Below are positions 33,306 through 43,416 of a stretch of 64,000 bases of DNA, piece after piece. The notes beneath the pieces were generated by a model. It was given only the letters and a program-made list of their open reading frames with translations. It was not told the origin of the DNA and made no database searches. Origin of the DNA: Euclidia mi (Eukaryota > Arthropoda > Insecta > Lepidoptera > Erebidae); contig OX123193.2 in the NCBI GenBank assembly GCA_944739405.2, forward strand, positions 19,581,516 through 19,645,515, read 5' to 3'. Both the position numbers and the translations under genes were made by a program. The stretch's first letter is position 1, and each line of letters begins with the position of its first letter.

Positions 33306-33830
33306 TGTTTATCCATATGCCTTTGCTGATCCCAGCTTTTACATTGTTTCTTAAATTGGTTAAATATAAGCATTAGATGACATTTTGCTTGACATTAATA
33401 AGGAAATTTGATCGTACAGTCTTCTACTTCGATTCTTTTTTAACCACTATAGAATGGTATGGAGATCCTTTCTATCTTGCAATATTGTTTTTTTTTTCAA
33501 TTCTGATGGATTCACAACTGGTTTCTTAACTTTATGCTTAGTAACTGGATCATAGCTTTCTTTGTCTGTCCTCGAAGTGTTGTCAAATATTTTGTGCCAT
33601 CACAGTCTACAGCCATTACAACATAATATAAAAGTGTATTCGAATTATAACCCAAGCAGTAGAATCTACTTGAGTCGCCAAACATTTTAGTTGGCAAGGA
33701 TATATCTGATAGTTTACTGATATTTGCTTGATAATCGACTAGAAAATTGGAACAATTTGCTAATAGTAATAAAACATGTTACCATTTTCATTGATGATAA
33801 TTTTCTCCTGACATGGCTATTTTGCATAAG
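32640..33830 (-). pseudogene. decayed coding stretch of unknown family
   Basis: The minus strand gives protein-like pieces in shifting frames: LPTKMFGDSSRFYCLGYNSN, then LLYYVVMAVDCDGTKYL, further on LNVAAAMYGHYKIQMEEGK, and FEDLTSLYKNNGPSVQ. Stops and shifts separate them. The longest open piece is 61 codons (33697-33512). I do not recognise the family. Because it lies between terminal inverted repeats, a transposase is the first guess, but a processed host pseudogene is possible. Confidence 0.4.
33265..33302. repeat. (TA)n microsatellite
   Basis: About 18 uninterrupted TA units. Confidence 0.97.
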
Positions 33831-34767
33831 GTAAAAAAATAACTATATCAGGTGATTTATATGGAAAATCTTCTAATGTTACCATACTATCAAATCATAA
33901 CACAATATCTTGTATCTCACTCTGTCACGCTTAAAAGCAATGGCACAAGAGTAAGACAAACAAATTCGCCTTCCCGTCCGCTCCCGAACGGCCCGCAGGA
34001 ACAACAGAAAAATCGGAGGTATTTTTAGTACCGACCAAGCTTCGACTTGATAATTAAGTAAAAGTTGGCAACATAATGATTTATATTAACATACAGTCAA
34101 AAAAAATTATGTAATGAGTATTATATTACAGCTAGAAAGTCCTATTATTGCATTCAACTTTATGTATTATAAGTTAAAAACATAATTTTTAAAGCATAAT
34201 GGTGTATGTTATGATCCGTGCATTTAATCGGTTGCAAAATTTGGAGTCATAAGTACGTATCTGTAAATACATCCAATGAAAACATGCATGACTGTTAAAA
34301 ACGCTTTGAAAGCATAAAGAATTATATGGATTTGCGACTTTGTTAGATAAAAGTTATTTATGGAAAAAAGGTGGATATTAAAATATGGCTTAATGCCACA
34401 CAAATATTTCAGTAAATTGGTAGATCAGACATTATGAATGTAATTATCTCCACAGTAAATAAAGATAGAATTATAAGAATTAGTTTGCCAGAAAGAGAAA
34501 AAGAAATCTAGCATTGTGATGGTAAAAAGTGATTTTGGGTGGATCTATAGATACGACCATATGCATCTCAGGTCCAGAGTTGTTTATAATATATTGCCCA
34601 TACCTGTTACCATGTTTACTAACGGCCGCTCTAAATATTTAAACTATTCATGATTTTGGCTACTACTAATGATTATATCGCAAAATAAATGGATATATTA
34701 AATATTGGGACTGACCGTTATTAAACGTAATATAACTGCTACGTTTAATATAACATGGATCAAATTG

Positions 34768-34830
34768 GGCGCATTATCTATATAGAGTCACGTCGTAAAC
34801 CACGATGTAAAGTTTGTGATACTCGTACTG
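34768..34830 (+). repeat. short dispersed repeat, copy 2
   Basis: TTGGGCGCATTATCTATATA and GTAAACCACGATGTAAAGTT match 15309-15360. Confidence 0.6.
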
Positions 34831-34832
34831 GT

Positions 34833-34985
34833 CTCTGCCTAATCACAATCTGCTGATTGGTGGACGAGCCTCTGGCAAACAAAACATCCTGACTAGTGGT
34901 AATAGACTCGCCACCTATCACTTAGGAGCAAAATACTGCCGAAATGCGGGCATTTAATATGCCTCTGCCTACCTTTTTGTGGAAA
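34833..34985 (+). repeat. SINE family B, 3' half
   Basis: ATAGACTCGCCACCTATCAC, then GCCGAAATGCGGGCATTTAA and CCTCTGCCTACC, follow the plus-strand order of the family B body. The head is missing. Confidence 0.65.
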
Positions 34986-35880
34986 CAGTCGCAATATTTA
35001 TGTTAAATATATTCTTTTGCTTGCAGATTGACAGTACAGGAAGGAAACAGTAGATTTAACATGCCACTTTCAGTACTGTGTATCTGTACTACAAGTAAAT
35101 ACATACCATTCACAATACGGACTATTGTAATTGCCACGAGAGTAGCAGAGTTTATGAATAATGAAATAATAAACCCAATAATGTGCCGCGCTAAATGTCC
35201 GTATTTCACGTATCCATATTCAATAAATTTATTGAATTACAATGGAATGCAAAACCACAGCTGGAATAATATTGCAACGTAGTCAAATAATAATTTGCAA
35301 CGCAAGGTAGCATGACCGCATTCGTAGTAATTTTAATAATATTTACCGTTCAGGAATAGTTGTGGGGTACAGCTATTGAGTTGAGCTGTTGCTGTACCGT
35401 GTACAAGCGCCGAGGATTGCATACATAAGAAAGAGAAGCGCGACGACGACAGGACGTCCAGAACTTTAAAAAAAACATGAAATAAATTAATTACAGAAAA
35501 TGTATTTATCTGATTAGAAATAAAACAGTATTTCGTTAGTATGTTACTTGTTGAATAATTTGTCAAAAAATTGTATGATTGTATGTATTTTAATATGGTT
35601 TTTACTCTTACGTAGTATTTGTATACTCTTTGGTTTTTACTCGTTAAAATATTTTTTAAGATATATCTTTGTGATTTTTCTATCGATTAAAGTAAGTTGT
35701 ATTATGTTTTTAACACACTACTTAACTAGATTATATCGTGAAGAATATCATATATTTTTCCGATTGTGTTAACTGCATTGAATCATATACATTATAAAAC
35801 TCTCGTTTAGCTCCTGTAGTTCACTTAAAATATAGTTTAAAGACTATAAAGTAAGTACCAAATTAATACGTTAACTGTAG

Positions 35881-35927
35881 TACTCATAGCGCACTAAGCT
35901 TGGCGAGCCTAGTGTCACTATGAGTGC
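35881..35927. repeat. imperfect hairpin
   Basis: ACTCATAGCGCACTA pairs with TAGTGTCACTATGAGT across a short loop containing AAGCTTGGCGAGCC. Confidence 0.7.
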
Positions 35928-35943
35928 TACACTTACCGTAATA

Positions 35944-36595
35944 AGACGGCAAATTTAAGCAACACTCGCACAGGTCACCGCTTGGATGGGTGACCGCGTG
36001 TGGCATTTACACAGGCTATAACTGTTCTCCGGAAGGCACCTAAAACAGTCCCGGTTCTTGTCTCAGGACAGAAATCGTTAGGCCATGTCTGAGACCTTTG
36101 GGTTGTTCGAAAATTCTGGCACCGGCCACACTCTCAAACAAACAAACAAACAAAAAAATATATATATTATTATATTTTTATAGTCTCACGCCTGTATCCG
36201 CGAAGGGGTAGGCAGAGGTGTAATATTACACCCACATTTCGCCATGAATTTTAAGGTCCTACGTAATAGGGGGCGATTGCCGTACCGGGCACATTACCAG
36301 ACTCCGTGCTGTTACTGAGAATTTCCTAACGAAAAAACCCAGTAACACTTTGCCCGACCCGGGAATCGAACCCGAGATCTCCCAGTCCGACGCGCACATT
36401 TATGCCACAGGACCAACGAGGCAGAGCAGTAAAAAAATTTACGTATGAGAAAAAGAATTCTATCAATGGTTGAGCATGATGATCGTCGACGGAAAGCTTT
36501 CACAGTTAATTCCGTCACAAAGCCCACCTCGTTTAATCACCTAAGCGAGTGCGTAGCGGATCGTAACGATGTCATCTCATGGACGATATGGACCA
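35944..36595 (+). repeat. SINE with 5S rRNA-like head, copy 2, split by a family B SINE
   Basis: The head CACCGCTTGGATGGGTGACC matches the 5S rRNA C-box region better than copy 1. The body continues to about 36175. A family B SINE lies at 36178-36425, and the downstream part (GATGATCGTCGACGG, then CACAGTTAATTCCGTC) resumes to about 36595, as in copy 1. Confidence 0.7.
36178..36425 (-). repeat. SINE family B, full copy
   Basis: Has ACGCCTGTATCCGCGAAGGG at the 3' end, and CCGGGAATCGAACCCGAGAT (box B complement). It ends at CCAACGAGGCAG. It sits inside the 5S-type SINE and is therefore younger. Confidence 0.9.
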
Positions 36596-36599
36596 ATTT

Positions 36600-36645
36600 T
36601 ACGTCACTTATGCTACACTAAATATCACACTGGCTGTCATATTAC
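36600..36645 (+). repeat. left part of the repeat split by the piggyBac-like element
   Basis: ATATCACACTGGCTGTCATA matches 23600. The repeat resumes at 38478 with CACGAAGCTCCATTTAGG, and runs to about 38560. Confidence 0.85.
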
Positions 36646-36950
36646 CCCATTCGACTCCGGCAACGCACCCCTCGCGTTTTGCACCCCTCGCGTTTTGCAC
36701 CTTATGCGTTGGGGCCATAGTTTAATAAAGTCACATTTATTGTAGTTGCGTTCAGATTTAAACGATTAAATTAATCGATAAACCATAGACAAACGTCACT
36801 GTCATTTGTCAATTCAGACGGTTTTTCAATTTCAAACCAGAAAGTCATATTTTCAAGTAGTTTTTGTTGTACTGGTAAACGTGTTCTGAATTTCGTCAAA
36901 AATATTGATTTATTCATGTGAAAATAGTTATTGGATGTGTGATAACGCAA

Positions 36951-36959
36951 GGTAAGTGC
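36951..36959 (+). promoter_or_regulatory. possible 5' splice donor
   Basis: CAAG followed by GTAAGTGCC near 36951-36960 is a strong donor match inside the piggyBac-like element. There is no transcript evidence, so this is a guess from sequence only. Confidence 0.2.
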
Positions 36960-37020
36960 CTATTACTATTCATCATTTATGTGGATTACTCATTTTTAAT
37001 TAGATTCCGGTAAAAACGAT

Positions 37021-37859
37021 ACTAAAGTATTTTCGCTGTATGATGATAGGCATGACAGTTCTCATTTTACATGTCACGCATACTACTTTCAACTTATAAA
37101 AATAAATTGGCAAAAAAAACAATTATTAAAAAAAGTATCTATTAAAATTACAAATTAAATTGATACTAGTATGTCACACACAAAATACAAATTAAATTGA
37201 TACTCTATTTTTATAATTATTATTAACTGTAAATAAATTATTTAAATATAATCCTAAAAATGTCAGATGCATGAAACGGAACCTCTGTCAATAGAGATTG
37301 ACACCATTGAATCGACATGAACTCGATGAATAGGAGCGGCCATCTTGTGATCGAAAACGTCAGTATGAGTGCATCTGCCTTGTAGGTCGTTTGTGTTTCT
37401 TTCTGTTTGGCGTAATATTTTTTATTTTTTGTTGTGTTTTATTTGATATGTACAATGCCGAAAACAACAAAAAAGATAGTTTTAAACTCTCAAAGCACAA
37501 AAACACAGTCAGCAATATCTACCGACTGGGATAAATATGTCCACCTCGACCGAACTCGAGATCAGCAGTCAATTATCTCAGTCGGAGAAGATTCCGATTC
37601 GGATATGAGTTTTATTTCGAGTGACAGTGAGGAATAATAAAAAAAAAATATGTACTGCATTTTATTTTTGAATGTATTTGCCAAAACATTTTTTATATGA
37701 ATTTATTTCGAAGATCTAAAATCGGTAACTACGATTCAATGTCCTTTACTAATTAATTCGATATTTATAAATAATCGCTAACATTTTCTGAGGTTACATC
37801 ATTATAATTATCAGTTATGAACTGTCATGCCTATCATCATATAGCGAAAATACTATAGT
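37021..37859. repeat. 839-bp segment with 41-bp inverted repeats
   Basis: 37021-37061 and 37819-37859 are inverted copies with two mismatches and contain GATGATAGGCATGACAGTTC. The segment encloses the small frame at 37455-37637. It may be a nested element or an internal part of the piggyBac-like element. No flanking duplication was found. Confidence 0.85.
37455..37637 (+). CDS. small open frame with acidic C-terminus
   Basis: The frame starts MPKTTKKIVLNSQ at the ATG at 37455 (an in-frame ATG lies further upstream at 37434). It has a basic start, a polar middle (STDWDKYVHLDRTRDQ) and an acidic serine-rich end (VGEDSDSDMSFISSDSEE). The stop overlaps AATAATAAAAAAAAAA, which could be a polyadenylation signal or a poly(A) scar. 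The acidic VGEDSDSD stretch is reminiscent of the N-termini of piggyBac transposases, so it may be a truncated remnant. Function is unknown. Confidence 0.4.
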   Translation: MPKTTKKIVLNSQSTKTQSAISTDWDKYVHLDRTRDQQSIISVGEDSDSDMSFISSDSEE

Positions 37860-38477
37860 TAAAATTTCAACGCAAGTGGTGCGTTGAATGGCACATACGA
37901 ACAACAATTGATGGGATGGTATTATACAAACATCTCCACTAGTTCGTTATTGTAAGTACATATTACATCTGATCATTATTTTAGTGCCTGCTTATTAGAT
38001 ATTGGTGGTAATTGTTGATTAGTAGACGCAAAGACACGGGATATTACTGCCCCGACTGTGCTGGACAGCCTGGATTTTGCATTGTTCATTGTTTCAAACT
38101 GTATCACAATTATTAATAAAACTTATTTTATAGTGTGTTTTCATTGTTTATTTTTAATTTTCCAAACCAATAAAGAATTAAAATACTTATAGATATAATT
38201 TATATATATTTATTTTGGTTTGATTTTATTTTTTTAGCAACGACCATTTTAGCAACGCGAGGTTTGCGTTGCTGGATGAGCCCAATTATTTTTATAGCTG
38301 TGTGCCACCAACGCAACTTATGAGTTTGCTTTTTTTCTGTATTTTCAGCTTGTTTTTCGAAAATTAAATAATAAAAACATATTTATTTGTGTAATAATTC
38401 TAATTTAAAATTAAGTAAAGAAAAAATAATAAGTGGATCAAATTAAAAAGAAAAAAATACTAGTGGAGACGAATGGG

Positions 38478-38560
38478 TTACACGAAGCTCCATTTAGGAT
38501 TTTACTTGCTAGAGAAATACATAATTATCATATGCTATGGTAGGTTCATGTTGAAAATGA
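38478..38560 (+). repeat. right part of the repeat split by the piggyBac-like element
   Basis: Continues the repeat of 23625-23700 (CTCCATTTAGGATT, then TACTTGCTA). Confidence 0.8.
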
Positions 38561-38821
38561 TTGTAAAATTTTCTTTAATAAGTATATAGGACGATGGCAA
38601 AGAATTTGTTAAATTGAGCGTCTTTAAATACAGTTATAATAGAAAGAAATAAAAAAGCATAAAGATTGTATAATAATTATTTTTCAAGTATCCGAGAGTG
38701 AAATAAAATTGTTCGTCCATTTTCTTTTGTTTATTTACGAAAATGCTATCAAATTTAATATCTATGTTCTTTTTAATTTTTTGGCGTGAAATATTTACCC
38801 ATTAGTTTATTTGTTAGGGTC

Positions 38822-38915
38822 ACTCAGAGGGCGATGGCGAGAGCTGCTCGGAGTTTTCCTGTAAGGTGAAGTGGCAATGTGCCCATTTAGCTCGAAGAAC
38901 TAATTGACTGTTACC
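38822..38915 (+). pseudogene. RTE-type LINE fragment
   Basis: The reading RAMARAARSF, followed after a frameshift by KVKWQCAHLARRT, resembles the stretch after the polymerase domain in insect LINE proteins (forms such as KLKWQWAGHIARRT). About 30 residues between the two parts are missing. No more of the element is recognisable on either side. Confidence 0.6.
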
Positions 38916-38920
38916 CGCTT

Positions 38921-38999
38921 GACCGCGCACAAGTGACTATTCTCCCTTTTTCGAAATGCCGTAGACCGCGCACAAGTGACTATTTTCCCTTTTTGGTTA
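38921..38999 (+). repeat. 43-bp tandem duplication
   Basis: GACCGCGCACAAGTGACTAT followed by TCCCTTTTT occurs at 38921 and again at 38964. Confidence 0.9.
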
Positions 39000-39009
39000 C
39001 AGCGCTATA

Positions 39010-40200
39010 CTCGGTCTGAATTTACTGTTTCTTTCTATTACGTAATGTTTTAAATTATTTTTCTCTGTTCTATTTAAATCATTGAACATTTCTTCATGCT
39101 AAAAATACGAAGCGAGTCTTAAAATCGTTAACCCGGAACGAAAAAATAATGTCAAATGCCACTCCTTGTTTCGCGCGCTCCGTGATTACGTGCTTATCGT
39201 ATGCGTGTAATTAAATATTTTTATACTATGATACATGTTTTTTTAAATTTAATTCGGTGTAGATAGAATCCCTCTACAGTTAAAACTCATAAAATATGTA
39301 TGTCATCGATTTATTTTTAAAATAATCCTGTTTAAAATACACAAAGTGTTGTTTTCAACGATAGTCAATGTTCGCCGCTAAGTATAATAAATTAGAAAGT
39401 AAATATCAACAAAGGATTCATACGACTTGAAAGAGTCATTTATAAGGTTGAAGAAAAACATCACTTTAACTTACTCATGTTACCGACTTATCAATAATAA
39501 ATGTTTATGTTAGCGCGCCCATCTGGCGAGCGGCGGCGCGACATTTAGTTTAGAACGTGAGCGGTCAAGTGAATTCGGTGAATTGGCGCTAGCGGTCAAG
39601 CGGTTAAGGCCTGGGGGTCGGTTAAGATACTCTATGCACTACCTGTATAGATGATCTGCAGATCTGTATTTATGTCTGCGGATGAATTTATGAGATGAAC
39701 TCGTCTCATACATTCATGTACATCTGTGTATGTCTGTCTGATGATGACACGTAGCAGGGAGAAACAAAAGCAATATGAGTGTGAATCAAAAGAAAGTTAA
39801 TATTTGCATCAATCGTTAGAGTCTATATATAATCCAATAACAAGAACGGTCCTCGTCGAGTTTCACCGAACGAGTCCCGCTGCTACCGAAACTTATCCCT
39901 TTAATGGAATTGAAGATCTTGGTATTTTGCACTGATTTATATTATCAGAAGTGCTTATTAAATTGATTCTTTTTCGACGATCGCGACTAGAAAACGAGAT
40001 ATTTTCATCTTTAAGCGCTCACGTTGACGCTCGGAGACATTAAATATTCCATCTTGATCTTAAATTCAAGGCTCAAGGCTAGTTTTGTTAAGTTGCTTAT
40101 TTAAATCAAACAACCCAGCTAAAATACTTCTGTATTTCGTGTTTCTGAAGTGTTTTTAGAGTAGAATAATGCGTGTTTTGTGGTAGAATGTTGTTGGCGT
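39010..40200. other. no feature recognised
   Basis: No repeat boundary or coding motif found. Short GC-rich pieces near 39510-39610 have no identifiable role. Confidence 0.3.
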
Positions 40201-40226
40201 ACATGTTAAAAACAAGTTAGGTAAGT

Positions 40227-40256
40227 ACCACAGAACAATTATAATTGTTCTGTGGT
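40227..40256. repeat. 30-bp perfect palindrome
   Basis: ACCACAGAACAATTA followed directly by its complement. It is flanked on both sides by GTAAGTACC (from 40221 and from 40255). Confidence 0.95.
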
Positions 40257-40410
40257 AAGTACCTACAACGACAAACATTTGAGGGACATTATGATGTAGT
40301 TCACAGTTCATCATAATGTTGGGTTGGCAATATTATGTTAAGTATAATTTTTGTCTTTAGCATAACAACTGCAACAGAAATTAAAAAACTGCTTATAAAG
40401 TTTATAGAAT

Positions 40411-40900
40411 AAGATCCCAGGGCCGCAAGCCTTACTTATTTTCTCAGAAAATAAATGTTTAAAATAATGTAGTGTTAGTTTGTGCTACGAGTCTACACGC
40501 ATACTTGCTAACTTGGATCTAGGGCCAAATTTTAGGTATAAGAGGCTAAAGGTCGACGGAAACAATTTCCATACATTTTCTAAATGCGCCCCCTAGCGGT
40601 CTCTACCGATCGCTAGATATCAATTATTATTTTGGAAGCTCTAAACCGCCGAAATGAGTTCGGCAGTATTATTTATGCATTTTTAATATTATTTTCTAAA
40701 ACATACATAAAAATCAGCACTGAGAATTTAAGAAAAGTTAGTACAATTTTACCTAACTTTAGCACCTCGTACCTAAAAATTGGCCCTAGATCCAAGCTGG
40801 CAAGTAGGTATGTGTACTCTCATAGCATAGACTTACACTACTTCATTCTATACATTTCGTTTCTGAGAAAATAAGTAAGGTCTGGCGGCCCTGGGATCTT
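40411..40900. mobile_element. foldback element, about 490 bp
   Basis: Long inverted arms (about 40411-40535 and 40780-40900) start AAGATCCCAGGGCCGC and contain CCTTACTTATTTTCTCAGAA and CTTGGATCTAGGGCC, with several differences between arms. The interior has no coding frame with a known motif. No target duplication was identified. Confidence 0.8.
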
Positions 40901-41004
40901 GGACTTGGTAGTTTGTTGGTAGCTAGATTTCTTGCAAATATTTTGTAGCTTAATACTGTTTAAATTATTAATCATATTATATTCAGATTTATAGGTTTTA
41001 TTGT

Positions 41005-41290
41005 CTTCTGGAATCAATATTAATAGGTAGTAGAGCCTTGCCGATTTCAGCGTGAATGGGCCGGCTCGACCGAGGAAGTACTACCCTCTCACAGAAAGTC
41101 GTCGTAAAGTAACAGTACCTAAATTGTAGCGTTTCGTTCGGTGAGTGAAAGTGCCGGAGGCCCCATCCCATATTCCTTCTACCTCGTCCCACTCCTCCTC
41201 CTATCCCTTTTCCTAAACCAAAGGGCGGTAACGCACTTGTGACTCCTCTGATGTTGCTTGCGTCCATGGGCGACCAGGCGATCCATCTGC
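41005..41290 (-). repeat. dispersed repeat, old copy
   Basis: The minus strand has CAAACGAGCAGATGGATCGC, then GCCCATGGACGCAAGCAACA. The copy at 59668 (plus strand) has GCAAACGAGCAGACGGATGG and CACCCATGGACCCG, and both continue into CACCGAACGA or CACCGAGTGA. This is a common dispersed family of unknown type. Confidence 0.7.
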
Positions 41291-41324
41291 TCGTTTGGCG
41301 TTTATGACATAAAAAAACTAATCT

Positions 41325-42060
41325 CCTTTAATAGCTACATCTGATGAATTCGAAAAGTTTTGCTCCCTAGAGTAGAATCGTTCAATGACAATCTGTCAGT
41401 CTGTGTTGTGGTTAGTCATTGGATCCGACAGGGTATGATTAAAGTGCACGTGAATCAAAACTACGTGAGTCAAATATTTAAGTGTATACCAATTCTGAAT
41501 TTGTATGATTATCAGACTTTGCCCGCGGCTCCGCCCAAGTGAATTATACATCTAACATTCCTCAGGAGTCCTATTACTTATTGGTGAAACCGTAGAAAAA
41601 TCCGTTCAGCAGGGTTTTAAGTTCATCGCGTTCAAAATTATAAACAGGACTAAATGGGAACTTCATTTTTTATATGTATGGACGTGTTCGCTTGAGACGG
41701 TAACACGTTGATAAATTATAAAATATGTTCAATTTCAAGAAAGTGTCACTATATTTATAAACTCCAAGAGTGAAATGTCACTATCAGGAATAAAAAGAAA
41801 AATATGAAATGGTACGAGTTCAAACAATAAAAAAATGCAGAAAACGTCAAAAGATTTTAATAACAGTTGGTCGGGTATAGTGTAAATGAAAACTTGATGG
41901 AGGCTGTCTCGCAGTAGAGAGTTGCCAAATAAAAGCAAGAACGTCGATTTTTTGCGCCACTGGAGTAAACCAACCATTCTCTTTGACATTTTTGCCTGTT
42001 TCTTACTTACTCTTTTAATTCTGGACTGAAGAGCTTCAAGTTATGGAAGTAAATATTCAT
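41325..42060 (+). repeat. dispersed repeat, copy 2 of the 29975 family
   Basis: Colinear with 29975-30880 at lower identity, lacking about 185 bases of the middle. Confidence 0.85.
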
Positions 42061-42583
42061 GTTATGACTATGTTAGCAAAATAAACTGGTAACTTAAAAC
42101 TTGGAAGGAGATGTGTTTGTCCAGCAGTTGGCCACAAATTAGACTTGTATTAAAATTATAAAATTAAATATTTTATAGTTTTCGCGATTCGTGTACACTT
42201 TACTTTATTTAGCGGGTCTTAATCGAGATAACTCAGATATCTAAGGTATAAATACCTTGGTTTGTTTTGGGTATCACTCGGTTTAAAATATATGAATTAC
42301 TTTTAGAAGCTATTTTAGATACATCACACTGTGATCGGTAAGAGCAGAGCCAATGTAAAGATATCACAAGAACATAAATAATTGAGTGAGATCGATAGGC
42401 CAGACTTTACTAAATTTAAAAAGTAACATATTTACGGAAAACAAATACTTAAATTAAATATTAATTGCTTAAGTGTATGCATAGTGGGGAACTTGGCTAG
42501 GCGGCCTATTTTACACGTAGCAAGCAGGAAAGATATTTTTGTACACGTAAGTAAGTTGAAATATGCACAAACCTCATCAAATA

Positions 42584-42735
42584 CTAGACTTCGACCACGA
42601 CTCCGCCTGCGTGGGGTATTTCATCTATTAGTGCTCCCTTAAACTCGTCATGCAACATAAATGCCAATTCCAACTCCTTGCGACCAAGAGTTTTGGCTGT
42701 GCGTAGTCTGTCAGTCAGGATCGCAATAATCATAT
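42584..42735 (-). repeat. fragment of dispersed repeat (Helitron-like class)
   Basis: ACTAGACTTCGACCACGACT, then GTTTTGGCTGTGCGTAGTCT and GTCAGTCAGGAT, follow the same order as the element at 53072-53279. Confidence 0.5.
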
Positions 42736-43095
42736 ATTTATTATAATTATAACTGAAATCCCATTTTGTCTCAATCATTACAAACATTTTTTTTGTCGGT
42801 AACATAACTGGGTAGTTACTAGTTTAGGAGATATTAGGGTTCAAAGTCACCATATATTTTATCTAATTAGGTACAAAATCGATGCATTTCCCTCGCTAAT
42901 TCGTTTCATAGATGTCCTACGCAGCTATGGTTAAGTACGTATTTCGAGCATTACACTTGCACACATTTCATTTCGGCTTATAAAATGGGTCTACGTAAAA
43001 ATTTATTTTCCCAGGTGTTATTGTTGCTTAGTATGACTTGGCATGATGTTCAAAACCAGTGGACTTGAGCTTGTTAATGGGTCTTGTAACACCCT
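42713..43095. repeat. mariner-like MITE, copy 1, left end eroded
   Basis: Matches 58759-59131 through TACAAAATCGATGCATTT, TATTTCGAGCATT and GACTTGGCATGATGT. It ends AACACCCTG before TA. The left end is hard to separate from the repeat before it. Confidence 0.65.
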
Positions 43096-43357
43096 GTATA
43101 ATAATATATTGATAGATGATGATTGGGTTGCGATTGCAGTCGCTCAGAAAATTAAATAGAAGGAGAATTCTCATCAGTCACAAGACTCATTATATATTTA
43201 AAAAGGTAACTTCTTAAACTTCATTATTTTTGCATGGTATAAAGTATACTCCAATAACGAAGGCGAAGCAGCAAAGGCGTTCGTATATTCAGGTTAGCGA
43301 GCTTTACTTTGAAATATGGCGCCAATCGCCAATTCATCATTGTTGCTACGTTTAATA

Positions 43358-43416
43358 ATATTTTTATGTAGGTATCGATGAGCAAAATTTGCTCATCGAT
43401 ACCTACATAAAAATAT
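43358..43416. repeat. 59-bp palindrome with 29-bp arms
   Basis: ATATTTTTATGTAGGTATCG continues to GAGCAAA. One A follows, and then the exact complement. Confidence 0.95.

Larger units (their letters stand above)
31512..34578 (-). mobile_element. candidate 3.07-kb DNA transposon with 30-bp terminal repeats
   Basis: The terminal inverted repeats at 31512-31541 and 34549-34578 agree at 29 of 30 positions and contain CTGAGATGCATATGGTC. Inside is a decayed minus-strand coding stretch at about 32640-33830, plus a later SINE insertion at 32027-32278. I found no certain target-site duplication. The superfamily cannot be given from the ends. Confidence 0.55.
36646..38477 (+). mobile_element. piggyBac-like element, non-autonomous, TTAC target
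   Basis: The ends are inverted: CCCATTCGACTCC on the left and the complement of CCCATTCGTCTCC on the right. TTAC is present on both sides (36642-36645 and 38478-38481). The undisturbed repeat at 23.6 kb has one TTAC at that point. Ends starting CCC with a 4-bp TTA-type target resemble piggyBac, which normally uses TTAA. Subterminal motifs AACGCACCCCTCGCGTT (left) and AACGCGAGGTTTGCGTT (right) are related. Inside lies an 839-bp segment bounded by 41-bp inverted repeats, with a small frame. Confidence 0.8.

Noticed and set aside
33142..33373. Frames with YIYIYI runs on both strands
   Set aside because: Produced by the (TA)n microsatellite at 33265-33302.
35950..36000. 5S rRNA gene
   Set aside because: Only the 3' part around the C box is similar, and the sequence is shared with a dispersed SINE-like repeat.
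40411..40900. Simple hAT element because of CAGGGCCGC
   Set aside because: The inverted symmetry extends beyond CAGGG and no 8-bp duplication can be read, so it is reported as a foldback element only.
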